Notes: generated from the letters alone by a model not told the origin. A stretch of DNA of 64,000 bases from Nyssa sinensis (GCA_008638375.1 CM018048.1:3191940-3255939); one strand, 5' to 3'; shown: positions 38,701-47,100, counted from the stretch's first letter. Made by a program: numbers and translations.

Positions 38701-38835
38701 AGTACAAAATTTCTGATCTTCACCAACGGACCGATGTTTACGATCATCCTCGTGATTAATGTAACTAAAAGATGGACTAAACCGTTGTCGAGCGAGAAGT
38801 GTCGCTCTTGTGGATAGGCTACGCCTATACGCCAT
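16962..38835 (-). CDS. OXA1: Mitochondrial inner-membrane insertase OXA1 (YidC/Oxa1/Alb3 family), complete
   Basis: Inserts proteins, notably mitochondrially encoded subunits, into the mitochondrial inner membrane (family knowledge). Nine exons in coding order: 38366-38835, 27979-28069, 24632-24679, 22796-22854, 21246-21321, 20997-21128, 18721-18828, 17458-17512, 16962-17233. All junctions are GT/AG and keep frame, giving 436 codons and a TGA stop; the Arabidopsis protein is of similar length. The N-terminus is basic and lacks acidic residues (MAYRRSLSTRATLLARQRF), as in a mitochondrial presequence. The insertase core starts at about residue 140 (FFPVAALQYL, GFNWWASIVVTTLLIRGATF), continues with YGVTPFTPLKGLFIQGPVF (exon 5), GGAFWFTDLT (exon 6), CNAQEGLEGNP (exon 7) and YWITSNLFSL (exon 8), and ends in a basic tail KGRKKNKKR typical of ribosome-binding OXA1 C-termini. 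The gene spans 21.9 kb because introns 1, 2, 3, 4 and 7 are filled with transposons. Confidence 0.96.
17760..18154. mobile_element. MULE-type MITE, 395 bp, 9-bp target duplication
   Basis: Starts GGGGAAACTACACTTTACCC and ends with the near inverted complement (CCACGGGGGTTATGAG, then TAATTTCCCC), about 35 bp of inverted terminal repeat. The flanks repeat AAGTTTTTT exactly (17751-17759 and 18155-18163); a 9-bp duplication is the usual size for Mutator-like elements. No coding capacity. In OXA1 intron 7. Confidence 0.75.
18829..20996. other. OXA1 intron 6
   Basis: AT-rich intron of 2.2 kb with a TA microsatellite at 19834-19862. I do not recognise other elements in it. Confidence 0.55.
19834..19862. 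repeat. (TA)n microsatellite
   Basis: Uninterrupted TA units in OXA1 intron 6. Confidence 0.9.
22013..22389. mobile_element. Solo LTR, 377 bp, perfect 5-bp target duplication
   Basis: Begins TGTTGGGCAATGTGGATCC and ends TTCCTAACA, so it has the TG...CA borders of an LTR. The flanks repeat CCTTT exactly (22008-22012 and 22390-22394). It includes a GC-rich stretch with GGGGGTTCGGGGGCG, as in many plant LTRs. There is no internal region, so it is a solo LTR left by LTR-LTR recombination. In OXA1 intron 4. The family was not identified. Confidence 0.75.
23268..23353. repeat. Left copy of an ~80-bp diverged duplication flanking the LINE fragment
   Basis: Contains ACTCATGCATAACATGTATC and ATTTAATGAGTATTAC; matches 24514-24600 in order with many substitutions. 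The deleted LINE lies between the copies. Confidence 0.55.
23370..24508 (+). mobile_element. Internally deleted LINE (ORF1 fragment joined to 3' end with poly-A)
   Basis: The plus strand contains pieces that read like plant LINE ORF1, for example PERNLKEGWTEVADILRRYA encoded at about 24150-24205 (one frameshift upstream), which matches the layout of the ORF1 segment in the LINE at 29-35 kb. It then runs into a LINE-like 3' end (AAATGGGTTTGCCCCTTTAG at about 24452) and a 16-base A run (about 24492-24507). RT and endonuclease are missing. In OXA1 intron 3, opposite in sense to the gene. Confidence 0.5.
24514..24600. repeat. Right copy of an ~80-bp diverged duplication flanking the LINE fragment
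   Basis: Contains ACTCATGTATAACATATATA and AATCAAATGAGGATATGAC, the counterpart of 23268-23353. It ends 32 bp before OXA1 exon 3. Confidence 0.55.
24927..25520. mobile_element. Foldback MITE with ~80-100 bp inverted termini
   Basis: The left terminus (AAAAATACTAAAAGTCCTTA, then ATAATATGTTTTGTCCATCT) and the reverse complement of the right terminus (AAAAATACAAAAACGTTCCT, then ATAATATTTTTTGTTTATCT) align over about 80 bp. A second copy of the left terminus occurs internally near 25110. No clear target duplication. In OXA1 intron 2. Confidence 0.5.
25527..26100. mobile_element. MULE-like terminus followed by possibly captured sequence
   Basis: Begins with an AT-rich terminus (AATTACAATTACCTTTCCTA, then GGGTTTCTAAAATAATAG) resembling the terminus near 15500. 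It is followed by sequence with a 103-codon plus-strand open frame at 25776-26087 of unknown origin. The right end was not found. In OXA1 intron 2. Confidence 0.3.
26335..26410. repeat. Perfect 38-bp tandem duplication
   Basis: Two adjacent exact copies of a 38-bp unit starting AAGTTTTAGCATTTATGAAC. In OXA1 intron 2. Confidence 0.9.
26597..26974. mobile_element. hAT-like MITE copy 1, 378 bp, 8-bp target duplication
   Basis: Left end CTAATAAGCACGGATACGGA; right end in inverted orientation CGAAGAAGCACGGACAC. The flanks repeat CTACTCAA exactly (26589-26596 and 26975-26982); 8 bp is the hAT-type duplication size. Sub-terminal DNA is rich in GACACG and GATACG motifs. Non-coding. In OXA1 intron 2. 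Confidence 0.75.
27300..27845. mobile_element. hAT-like MITE copy 2, 546 bp, same family as copy 1
   Basis: Ends AAGAAGCACGGATACTGATA on the left and ACCTATGAAGCACGGCCAC (reverse complement) on the right. The flanks CGAACTCT (27292-27299) and CAAACTCT (27846-27853) match at 7 of 8 bases. The inner part aligns with copy 1 (both contain AAGTCATTAAATAAAAA and CATGATTCAA). Longer than copy 1 at its right end. In OXA1 intron 2, about 325 bp from copy 1. Confidence 0.7.
28600..28975 (+). mobile_element. 5'-truncated LINE tail
   Basis: The plus strand reads VWNSGSNPFIFFGVFGWKEI and LKFYTFGSKN, similar in layout to the C-terminus of plant LINE ORF2 (compare IWKLAPICLLWCLWKERNNR in the LINE at 29-32 kb). 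A LINE-like 3' UTR follows (AAATGGGTTCACCCCCCTAA) and ends near ACTTATTAAAAA. In OXA1 intron 1, opposite in sense to the gene. Confidence 0.6.
29271..32921 (-). pseudogene. LINE ORF2: endonuclease, reverse transcriptase, zf-RVT region; frameshifted
   Basis: Starts MQLNILSWNVRGLNDPDKRS, an apurinic/apyrimidinic-type endonuclease with LQESK and GGDFNAV motifs. A frameshift near 32440 moves to the frame of 30380-32434, which holds the SDHHPI endonuclease end and the reverse transcriptase (FRPISLVSSIYKLIAKVL, SAFVEGRQILDA, GLRQGDPLSPFLF, FADDT). Two further shifts near 30380-30460 lead into the frame of 29271-30380 with the C-terminal zf-RVT region (CYLCQKDEETVDHLLIHC). About 1,200 codons in all, normal for plant LINEs. 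It cannot now encode a single protein. Confidence 0.88.
33135..35524 (-). pseudogene. LINE ORF1 (DUF4283-type), frameshifted
   Basis: Nucleic-acid-binding ORF1 protein of plant LINEs (family knowledge). Open frames at 34751-35524, 34384-34785, 33934-34365 and 33135-34013 overlap end to end in different frames, so the gene has at least three frameshifts. The segments GFIWLRLMGLPAFLWSMEAF, DRDTAA and RWARILVHSR match the usual DUF4283 pattern. The last part is low-complexity, rich in Ser, Gln and Pro. I saw no zinc knuckle. Confidence 0.75.
35590..35612. repeat. (TA)n microsatellite
   Basis: TA run near the 5' end of the LINE. Confidence 0.9.
35749..35782. repeat. (TG)n(TA)n microsatellite
   Basis: TG run followed by a TA run in OXA1 intron 1; resembles the flank on the other side of the LINE. 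Confidence 0.9.
36059..36647 (+). mobile_element. Solo LTR related to the Tat-type element at 39-51 kb
   Basis: 589 bp, beginning TGGGTACTATCACAAAATGA and ending AAAAAGTGCAGCATCA. The last ~190 bp align clearly with the LTRs at 39433 and 50723 read on the minus strand (shared CGGAGCGGCTACCGCCG, CCAATCCGGT, CTCTGATCC, GTGCAGCATCA), so this copy has the opposite orientation. Three ~30-bp repeats of a GACGCTCGGTCATTCAGAGC type lie at 36110-36198. No internal region follows, and no clear target duplication is seen. In OXA1 intron 1. Confidence 0.75.
36648..38365. other. OXA1 intron 1, part next to exon 1
   Basis: AT-rich with a TA microsatellite at 37909-37931. Short open frames at 37599-37835 (minus) and 38004-38243 (plus) match nothing I recognise. 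Confidence 0.5.
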
Positions 38836-39000
38836 TGCCCTGAACTGACGGCTGCTAACAAATTAGAAACAGAGAGTATACATGTATAAACACAGTGAAA
38901 CTCTAAGATATGATCTTGTTCGTTTGAAATCTATGTAACTCAAAACAGAGATCGACAAGAAAGCTTACCGCCTTATTATGATGCCCTTTTAGAGAGAGTT
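38836..39000 (-). promoter_or_regulatory. OXA1: OXA1 5' UTR with a 117-bp intron
   Basis: Sixteen bases upstream of the ATG the minus strand shows an acceptor TTGTTAGCAG, and at 38968 a donor GTAAGC following AAGGCG. The implied intron is 38852-38968. The transcription start would lie somewhat above 39000; I see no clear TATA box. Confidence 0.6.
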
Positions 39001-39432
39001 TTTCTTTGAAAAAGTGTTTGTTAATAATCTCGTACCCTAGTTCGATGGTGTTGGCTGTCAGCCCATCCACCAATGAGCACGTAGCAATGCAATTCGAGGT
39101 TAATGACGGTCTAAGCCTCAGCTCATGTGACTTATTTTACAATTTACATTTCGCTCATTTTGGGGAGAAGTTGTTTTATGTCACACGTGTGTTAGATAGC
39201 ATTCATAATTTTAGTTATATACTTGAATTTATAAAATTTCAGTCATATTAAAATTAGAAAAACTATTATCACGGAATAATGATTTCACAAATTTACGTAA
39301 GAGAATACAATATAGAATCTTTGTATGCTCACAACATATTGTTATTATAATAAATTATACTACTTGTTATTATTGTTATCTTTTTTAGTAGTATGTATTT
39401 CTAAATTTATAGGTCATACACCTTATATATAT

Positions 39433-40045
39433 TGATGCTGCACTTTTCGGCTCGCAATAAATCTGGGCTCCGCGACCTATAAAACACTCAAAAAGGGGGA
39501 TCAGAGGACCACCGGATTGGCTCCGGCGGTAGCTGCTCTAATACTTAAGTAAGTAAACGAAATTGAAAATATTGTATTGAAAGCCAAAGAATGAGCATAA
39601 AAATAAAGCGTACCTTTAGGGTTTAATTTATAGACTGTGGCCTTCCTAAGTTGATTAGGATTCGGAGCCGTGAATATAGGAATTTGATCATCGGAGATTG
39701 CAGTTACCTTGTGGAAGTATTGTATCGTAGATAGAGATAATCATAAATAGTAGTTTCCTTGTTGAAGACTGTTTCCTTATTCCCTGCTTGGCAGTTGCTA
39801 AGATCATAAGGTTGGAACCATACGAAATACTGAGTGAATATTGCCCAGAGCATAAGGTCTGAAGGATATGTGCATGAAAATGCCCTAGAGGCTCCGCCTG
39901 CTCTGTATGACCTGAGTTTATCGGTTGTGTAGGATATGTATATGAGAATGCCCTGAAGGCTGTGACGGCTCTGTATGACCGAGTTTATCGGTTCTGTAAG
40001 TACACGTGTCTCAAGGTGATTGGTGTGTCTGTTTGTGGTATATCA
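39433..40045 (-). repeat. 3' LTR of the Tat-type element
   Basis: 613 bp, TG...CA borders on the plus strand (TGATGCTGC ... GTATATCA), aligned end to end with 50723-51334. It is the 3' LTR because the polypurine tract abuts it at 40046. Confidence 0.95.
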
Positions 40046-40063
40046 GATACTCCCCCTCCCGAG
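40046..40063 (-). promoter_or_regulatory. Polypurine tract
   Basis: The minus strand reads CTCGGGAGGGGGAGTATC directly before the 3' LTR, the expected primer for plus-strand DNA synthesis. It fixes the element's orientation. Confidence 0.8.
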
Positions 40064-40246
40064 CCCTAGTTAGGAGCTAGGGCGTAACTAGGGCTATGGC
40101 CTTTATGAAGAGTCACACGTTTTGTTTCTCTATTTTTCGAGACGTAAGTTTAATGGGTCATTTATTGCGCAGCCGATACTTGAGAAGCCATCATTACTTT
40201 CAACCGTTGTGTCGAATCGTCTTGGGGGGCTCATATTTCGAATGTG

Positions 40247-40254
40247 TATATAAA
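40247..40254 (+). promoter_or_regulatory. TATA-like box upstream of the antisense ORF
   Basis: TATATAAA about 190 bp upstream of the antisense ATG at 40444 and on the same strand. It follows GGGGGGCTCATATTTCG. Confidence 0.5.
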
Positions 40255-40443
40255 GAGGGGGAAAAGACTTTTATGCCTTTCTTCTGCACTTGCTTCTACA
40301 GTATCAGAGACTACCACCGCCAGTTGACGTATTTTGAAGGTCGAAGGATATCCGGTGTTCATAGCCTTTCTTGATTTCAGGTTTGATTTTAGCCCCTTTT
40401 ACATTCCCTTTTTCATTTGCCTCGTTACTTTCTCTTGTCCGCC

Positions 40444-42383
40444 ATGTCTGGCCCTGGGTCACCTTCTGGTTCGGGCAGTTCTTTTAGGACCATTCCTCAA
40501 CTACAACTCGTGAATCTTCCTTTTGTTAATGATGCTGAAGATAGATTGGTAGAGCCCCCTTCCAATCCGGGGTTTAGGATAGTTGACACATTCGATGAAC
40601 CCCTGAATAGGGCCAGTGAGACCTCTGGTCAATTTGGTCATAGAGAGGAGGGTGAGAGTGCGATAACTGAAGAGGATGTTAGTAGAGTTGTGGGAGAAAT
40701 TCAATCTCCCTTCAAACGTTACTTTTAGGGTCCCGGATCCTCTGGATCGCCCACGCGATGTTATAGCGGGGGAAATCTGTGCCTATTTGGCTTGGTTCGA
40801 AATGGGACTAACACTCCCCCTTCCTGACCTTGTAAGGCAATTATTCTGTTGGTTCAACCTTTGCCCCGCAGACCTGAATCTTAATAGTTGGAGACATCTG
40901 TTAAGTTTCATAGTGTTGGGGCATATGAATAATGTCGAAGTGTCCCTTGACCTGATCCGTAGTAATATGGATCTAAAATACATGAGGGCGGAAGGCCTCT
41001 ATTATATGTCTTTTGATAGTGGGTTCAAACCCCTTACTTCCGTGCCCTCCTCTAATAAGACTTGGAAGAAGTGGTATTTCTTCATAAAAGGAGGATGGGA
41101 ATACGAGGACTTCCAAGACCAATTCTCAACATTCCCTCGAACCACTAGGCAAAAGGGTGAGACCCAATTTTTTCGTGGCTGCTTTGATTTTATTTTGTAC
41201 ACCAATTGCCGAGCTGATTAATTTCTGTATCTTTTTGTGCAGTCAGGAGCGTGTGGGAAAAGACCGAGCCCTTCTCCCGCGCTTTTAGGAGCAATACAAG
41301 AAGCTTTTACAGCCCAGCAACCGAGACCATTCCTCCATTGTTAACCGTGATAAGTTGATGGCTGCTAGGAGAAGTGTTGAGGAGCTTGCAGAAGATATGA
41401 TGGCAAGGTGGGATACCGAGCCATCTTCATCTATGGCAGTGGGGAAGGCTTCTTCCCCAACGGACCCTCCCATCCAGACAAAAAGGCGGAGGTTACTTTT
41501 GATCTCTCCTTGAACCCACTGAGGGGGAGAGAGAGGCACCTGCCCCATTTCTATGGTCCCCCTAGCCCCATCCAAACAAGTGGGCAAGGGGGCGTCATCC
41601 TCGGTGGCCCCTAGTGCTGTCAACCAAGGGGCCAAAACGATTCTGAGGGACTTTTGGGCCAAAGGCTCAATCAAACCTAAGCCTCAAAAGTCAGAGAAGC
41701 TTCTTGCTGACTTGGCTTCTCTTCAGGTTAAGGTAAGTTGTTCAGGTCTTTATCTCTTTTCCCTTTTTTCCAAGTGTTTTGGCTGGGTACTGAACTGTTT
41801 GCTTTGTACACTGCAGACCCTGTACATCCTTTCTGCTCTAACGGAGGTCTCTCCCCCTTCAGAGGAGGTTGACAAACTTCAGGCCGAGTTGGACAATGTC
41901 AGGCTTTAACTTAGTACTGCTAAGTCTGAGGCTCACGACTCTGTGGAGAGGCTGAAGGAGTCCCAGAATTCTCTGGCCGTCATGGAGTCAAAAAAGAACC
42001 TTACCGTTCAGCAGGCAAAGAGGCTGCAGAGGGAGATGGACGGCATGCGGTACCAGTATAATCAAAAGCTTGAGGATGCAATGGAGCAGGCCAAGCTGGA
42101 GAACGAGACGGAGATGAAGATGGAACTAGAAGGAATGGCCAATACCCTGATCATGTTTGGCTTCAACAACTTCCGATCTAGGTTCTTTGCTAAATTTTCC
42201 GATTTTGACATATCCTCGATTGTGCCTCCAAGGGTTACCAATCCTAAGGTTGCCGTTCCGAGCGAGGTGGTCGACGTTATCCCTGCCGATCTCACTGAAG
42301 TTGTCATCCCGAGTGAGACGGTTGATGCTGCTCCAGCCGATCCTTCCTTGATTGTTGAGCCTGCTTCTGCTAATCAGGCCTAG
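40444..42383 (+). pseudogene. Antisense ORF (aORF) of the Tat-type element, spliced, PF04195-like plus coiled coil
   Basis: Opposite in sense to gag-pol. First segment from ATG 40444 (MSGPGSPSGSG...), then a frame change at about 40665-40728 into 40676-41196 with FRVPDPLDRPRDV, GEICAYLAWFEMGLTLPLPD and NSWRHLL, the pattern of the 'putative gypsy type transposon' family. Likely introns at 41197-41242 (GTACAC...TGCAG) and 41733-41816 (GTAAGT...TGCAG). The last exon (41817-42383) encodes a charged coiled coil (EEVDKLQAELDNVRL, SVERLKESQNSLAVMESK) and an acidic tail, with one in-frame TAA at 41907. Function unknown; similar antisense ORFs are described for Tat elements. Not intact. Confidence 0.7.
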
Positions 42384-43168
42384 GAAATATGCTTAGTTTA
42401 GTTTTTTTTTTTTTTTTGAACTTCCAGTGTAACAGACTATTTGAATGAAACAGTTTTTTCTTTCTCAAATGTCTTCATCCCATTTCTTTTGTGTTTGGTT
42501 GACCCATGTAGTATTTCCTTTGAATTTGCGGTTGATGTGAGAAATTGTTGCAAGTGAGGCTGTTCTGGATCCCTCTAGATCAACTTTTTTAACGATTGGC
42601 AGCTGTCTTCCGAGCTGTATTTGCAAAAAGACGATGACTGTAGGCTAGTTCTAATTGCTTCTTCTTCTTTGAATAAGATAGAAAAGCAATTTCAATCTGA
42701 CATGTAGGGATCTGATATTGATCTTGTGTCACATATATTGAGAGTAAATTTCTGAAGAATTCTGAGGCAGTTTGTTCTGAACCCAAGTTTTGTAGCAGAA
42801 ATTCGGTGTCTCATGTCTGTCATTCTAATGATTAAGACTTCTGCCTCTTAAGTCATTCAGACCAGGACTGAGATATATCCGAACTGATGGTCTTTTATCG
42901 TACACGTGGTCCATCATGGATCAACAGAATGGCCAAGACTAAGAGGTCTGTATGTTGGACCGAAGGCCTTTGTATAAAGGTGGATCAGACTCTGTTTGCT
43001 TGACCAGTATGATATGCTTGGGGGAGCCTTGCATCTCGTCTTCTAGGTATCTGAAAGGACGGTTTTATACGTCATTCATTTATACAGCTGTCTTTTGGGT
43101 TTTCGAGGCCAACCCTTTATTTAACCGTTGCGACGGTTCAACTGGGTAACTTTTGGGCTTCGAGGGTC

Positions 43169-43176
43169 TATATATA
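43169..43176 (+). promoter_or_regulatory. TATA-like box upstream of the second antisense ORF
   Basis: TATATATA followed by TGAAAGAGGAG, 109 bp upstream of the ATG at 43285. The setting resembles the other box (TATATAAAGAGGGGG). Confidence 0.5.
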
Positions 43177-43284
43177 TGAAAGAGGAGCATACGGTTGTGC
43201 CCCACCTTTTTACTTTTGCTCTCAGACTATTCCTCTGTCGGAGAGAATTTGAATGTCTATTAGAGGCTTACCGTTTGCCCGGAG

Positions 43285-43790
43285 ATGATTGACGATTTTC
43301 AGTCCGAGTTGGGAATGATTAAACTGTGGCCGAGAGTTAACCTTCCCTTTGATTCAGTCTCCAAGGAAGGATTAGAGGAGGCAAAGATCTTCTTATCCAT
43401 CTTAGCATCCGGTCGAGATTTCTCCGATTGGAGGTGGACCCTCCTTGATTCAACCGAGGCTTGGAGCATTGGTGATGAAGACGAAGGTGGGATGCCTCCT
43501 TCCCTTTGTGTCTTGGCATAGACCCTTGCTCAAATCAGCTGGGGTGTCATACCGGATTTGAGGGAAACGAAGGTGGAGAATGGAGGTCTCTTGAGACCCA
43601 GAGCCCTCATCATTTGTTGGTCTTGAGATTAATGACAGTGATGATGAAATGGCCTGGGTGCTTCTTGCTGCAGATTGGGGTTCAAGGTTCCTTCCTTTCA
43701 AATGGAGCCGGCGACGGCGGTAATGGAGGTTTGGAACCTGGGTCCCTTTCTCATTCAAGGAAGAAAGCCATGATGTTGTGAAAGCGTAGT
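43285..43790 (+). pseudogene. Second antisense ORF of the Tat-type element, unknown product
   Basis: The ATG at 43285 opens 78 codons (MIDDFQSELGMIKLWPRVNL...), acidic and Trp-rich near the end (DWRWTLLDSTEAWSIGDEDE). More coding-like sequence follows in other frames to about 43780 (DSDDEMAWVLLAADWGSRFL). I do not recognise a family. It has a TATA-like box at 43169-43176 and an AATAAA at 43867-43872 on the same strand, so it looks like a separate transcription unit. Confidence 0.45.
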
Positions 43791-43866
43791 GATGCCTTTG
43801 TTGTAGCTTTTGTGTACTTGTTTTATTGCCAGTCTTCTTTTACTGATGTAAATTTTCTGAATCATC

Positions 43867-43872
43867 AATAAA
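43867..43872 (+). terminator. Candidate poly-A signal of the second antisense unit
   Basis: AATAAA in ATCATCAATAAAATTGAG, about 80 bp after the last coding-like sequence. Confidence 0.35.
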
Positions 43873-44159
43873 ATTGAGTTCCTTCTTCTCAGATCTGATG
43901 TTCTTTGTATTTGAATATGCTCTTTTGGAGTTAAAACACCTTTTCGTGCACTTCTAATGACTAACTTTCTGTATGTTCTAAGAGTAGATCAAAGAAACTT
44001 GTATAAAACTTAAAGTCTTGAATCAAAGTACTTTAAGCCTACTTGGTACTGTAGTATTTGTTGCTTGCTGGTACATAAGCCAAATAATCTAAGTATCAAC
44101 TCTGAGGTATTCCGATCTAGGAAACTTTAGTTGATAGTAGTCGGATCAGTCTTTGGATG

Positions 44160-44915
44160 TACTGGATCATAGAATCTGTATATTGAAGATGGACCAGGCT
44201 CAGAAGGCCTGTGCATTATAGATGGACCAAACACTAAGACTTGTGCATTAGAGATGAACCAGGCTCTGGAGGCCTGTGCATTAGAGATGGACCAAGCACT
44301 AAGGCTTGTGCATTAGAAATGGACCAAGCACTAAGGCTTGTGCATTATAGATGGACCAGGCTCTAGAGGCCTGTGCATTAAAAGATGGACCAAGTACTAA
44401 GACTTGTGCATTATAGATGGACCAGGCTCTGGAGGCCTGTGCATTAAAAGATGGATCAAGTATTGAGACTTGTGCATTATAGATGGATCAGGCTCTGGAG
44501 GCCTGTGCATTAAAAGATGGACCAAGTACTAAGACTTGTGCATTATAGATGGACCAAGCACTAAGGCTTGTGCATTAGAGATGGACCAAGCACTAAGGCT
44601 TGTGCATTATAGATGGACCAGGCTCTAGAGGCCTGTGCATTAAAAGATGGACCAAGTACTAAGACTTGTGCATTATAGATGGACCAGGCTCTGGAGGCCT
44701 GTGCATTAAAAGATGGACCAAGTATTAAGACTTGTGCATTATAGATGGACCAAGCTCTGGAGGCTTGTGCATTAAAAGATGGACCAAGTACTGAAACTTG
44801 TGCATTATAGATGGACCAGGCACTGGAGGCCTGTGCATTAAAAGATGAACCAAATACTGAGACTTGTGCATTATAGATGGACCAGGCTCTAAAGGCCTGT
44901 GCATTAAAAGATGAT
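44160..44915. repeat. Tandem array, about 22 units of 31-34 bp, two alternating types
   Basis: Each unit contains GATGGACCA and TGTGCATT. One type reads GGCTCTGGAGGCCTGTGCAT, the other AGTACTAAGACTTGTGCATT. They alternate for much of the array, giving a higher-order period of about 66 bp. It lies directly downstream of the integrase in element sense. Tandem repeats here are a known habit of Tat/Ogre elements. Confidence 0.95.
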
Positions 44916-44983
44916 TATTCTATGGAGGTATTAAAAAGAAAGAAACATCTTTATTGATAATACTTCCGTAAATGTTCCACGTT

Positions 44984-45262
44984 CTACGGCCTAGGAATAG
45001 GCTTCCCAGTCATGTCTTCTAGCCAGTAGGTGGTAGGCCTAACAACCTTTGTCACTCTGTAGGGACCTTCCCAGTTCGGTGACAACTTTCCCATAGTGGG
45101 ATCCTTGGTGTTTGGAAAGACTCTTCTTAAGACAAAGTCTCTAACTTGAAAGCTGACCATCTTGAACCCCACCTTGGATTTGTTGACCATTCTCTGCTGA
45201 TAGGCTTCCATCCTGATGCTGGCTTGATCCCTTTTTTCTTCAAGTAAATCCAAATTTTCCAT
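44984..45262 (-). pseudogene. Integrase C-terminal region of the Tat-type element
   Basis: 92 codons including DFVLRRVFPNTKDPTMGKLS and NWEGPYRVTKVV, the standard C-terminal part of gypsy integrases. No chromodomain is seen. A stop separates it from the upstream frame. Confidence 0.85.
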
Positions 45263-45265
45263 CAG

Positions 45266-46405
45266 TTACTGATCATTGGATTCTTGCTCGAAGGTTTCAA
45301 TCCTTAAAGTTGGCATACCGATCTCAACCAGGATTATTGCTTTTGTACCATAGGCCAATGAGAAGGGAGTTTCAGAGGTGGGAGTTCTTCTGGTTGTTCT
45401 GTAGGCCCAAACAACTCCAGGGAGTTCCTCTGCCCACTTTCCTTTGGCCTGCTTCAACCTTTTCTTTAATCCATCAAGGATCGTTCGGTTGATAACCTCT
45501 GCTTATCCATTTGCTTGTGGATGGCTTGGAGAGGCAAAGTGTTGCCTAATGTTGAGATTTTCACAGAATTTCTTGAAGCCTTTACCAGTGAACTACGTCC
45601 CATTGTCAAAGATAATCACACGTGGTATACCGAACCTGCAAACAATGTTCTTCTAAGTGAAGTTCTCAACTTCCTTCTTTGTGATGTGTGTTAGAGGTTC
45701 AAGCTTCGGCCCATTTAGAGAAGTAGTCAATGGCTACCAAAAGATACTTCCTGTTTGGTGGAGCCTTTGGTAATGGACCCACGATGTCCATCCCCCACTG
45801 ATCAAAGGGCCAAGGACTAGTAATCGGGATGAGCTCGTGATGAGGCTGGTGTTGATATGGGGCAAATCTTTGGCATTTGTCGCACTTCTGGACATACTTC
45901 TTGGCCTGCCTTAGCATGCTAGGCCAGTAATATCCTTGAGTCAGAGCTCGGTGTGCTATTGTTCTGCCCCCATTATGATTCCCGCAAATACCCTCGTGTA
46001 TTTCAGCCAAGACATATTGCGATTCTTCTGGACTAAGCATTTCAACAGAGGTTAAGAATAAGACCTTCTGTAAAGCTTGTTGTTCAGGATCAGGTACCGA
46101 GCCGCTCTGATTTGGATTCTCCTTGCTTTGTTTTTGTCTTCTGGGAGGAGCCCGAATTCTAGGTACTGAAGGATTGGGGTCATCCAGTTCTGGGGCTGTT
46201 CAGTAATTTGGGCAACTTGGGCTTCCTCTATGTTGGGTCCTGGCTGGTAGGAAATTTTTACTGTGGAGTTTGCTTCAGACTTTAGGCGGGACGCCATGTT
46301 TGTCAAAGCATCTGCTCTGCAATTCTGACTTCTTTCTATTTTCTGGATAGTGAACGTCTGGGAGGAGTGCTTCAAATGGTTCACCAATTCGGAGTACCGA
46401 AGCAT
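45266..46405 (-). pseudogene. Linker and integrase of the Tat-type element
   Basis: Frame 46052-46405 carries the RNase H end and linker (KIERSQNCRADALTNMAS). Frame 45699-46040 has the zinc-binding HHCC region (ICGNHNGGRTIAH, CDKCQRFA) and the first catalytic Asp in WGMDIVGPLPKAPPNRKYLL. The core is interrupted at about 45460-45700; frame 45266-45457 holds ELPGVVWAYRTTRRTPTSET from its end. Confidence 0.85.
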
Positions 46406-46409
46406 CCTA

Positions 46410-47100
46410 TCATCTTTAATAGAGAATTCTCCCTAGGACTTGGCTTACCACTAGTTGGGAGTCTGAGAAGACTTTAAGGTTCTGAACCTCGCATTCCAGA
46501 GCCAACTTCATGCCTAGGATTAGTGCTTCATATTTAGTATTAGTGCTTCATATTCTGCTTCATTGTTGGAAGCTTTGAATCCCAAGTTGATTGCTTTTTT
46601 TGATGAGAGCCCATCAGGGGACTGTAATACCAGGCCTACTCCTAAGCCCTGATCGGTTGACGATCCATCGATATAGAGCAGCCAGGTCCCTGAAGTTTCT
46701 ATGAGCTGTGCCTTGTCTTGAAGTGCCGAGGTGAACTCGGCAACGAAATCAGCCAAGGCCTGCCCTTTGATGGAGTTTCGTGGCACATACGATATGTCAA
46801 ATTCCCCTAACTCCACAGACCACTTTACTAATCTTCCCGACACCTCAGGCTTCCTCAATATTGATTTCAGAGGATAGGCAGTTGGGATTTCAATTGGATG
46901 AGCTTGGAAATAAGGTCGGAGCTTCCGAGCTGATATCACCAAAGCGAAGGCTAGCTTTTCCACTTCTAGATATCTCTTTTCTGTGTCGAGTAGTGCCCTA
47001 CTGACGTAAAATATGGGCCTCTGTACCCCTCTGTCCTGTCTGATTAATGCGGAGCTGACCGTGTTTTCAGAGACTAGCAAGGTACAAGAGTAACTTTTCC
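46410..47100 (-). pseudogene. RNase H plus second (archaeal-type) RNase H-like domain
   Basis: The frame 46520-47080 starts with the usual gypsy RNase H pattern (RPIFYVSRALLDTEKRYLEV, then KLAFALV) and continues through LADFVAEF to a second RNase H-like start, WLLYIDGSS and GVGLVLQSPDG, then NNEAEYEAL. This dual arrangement is a marker of the Tat lineage. Confidence 0.8.

Noticed and set aside
44160..44915. Regular short repeats that resemble a CRISPR array
   Set aside because: The units are contiguous without unique spacers, and the DNA is from a plant; it is a retrotransposon tandem array.
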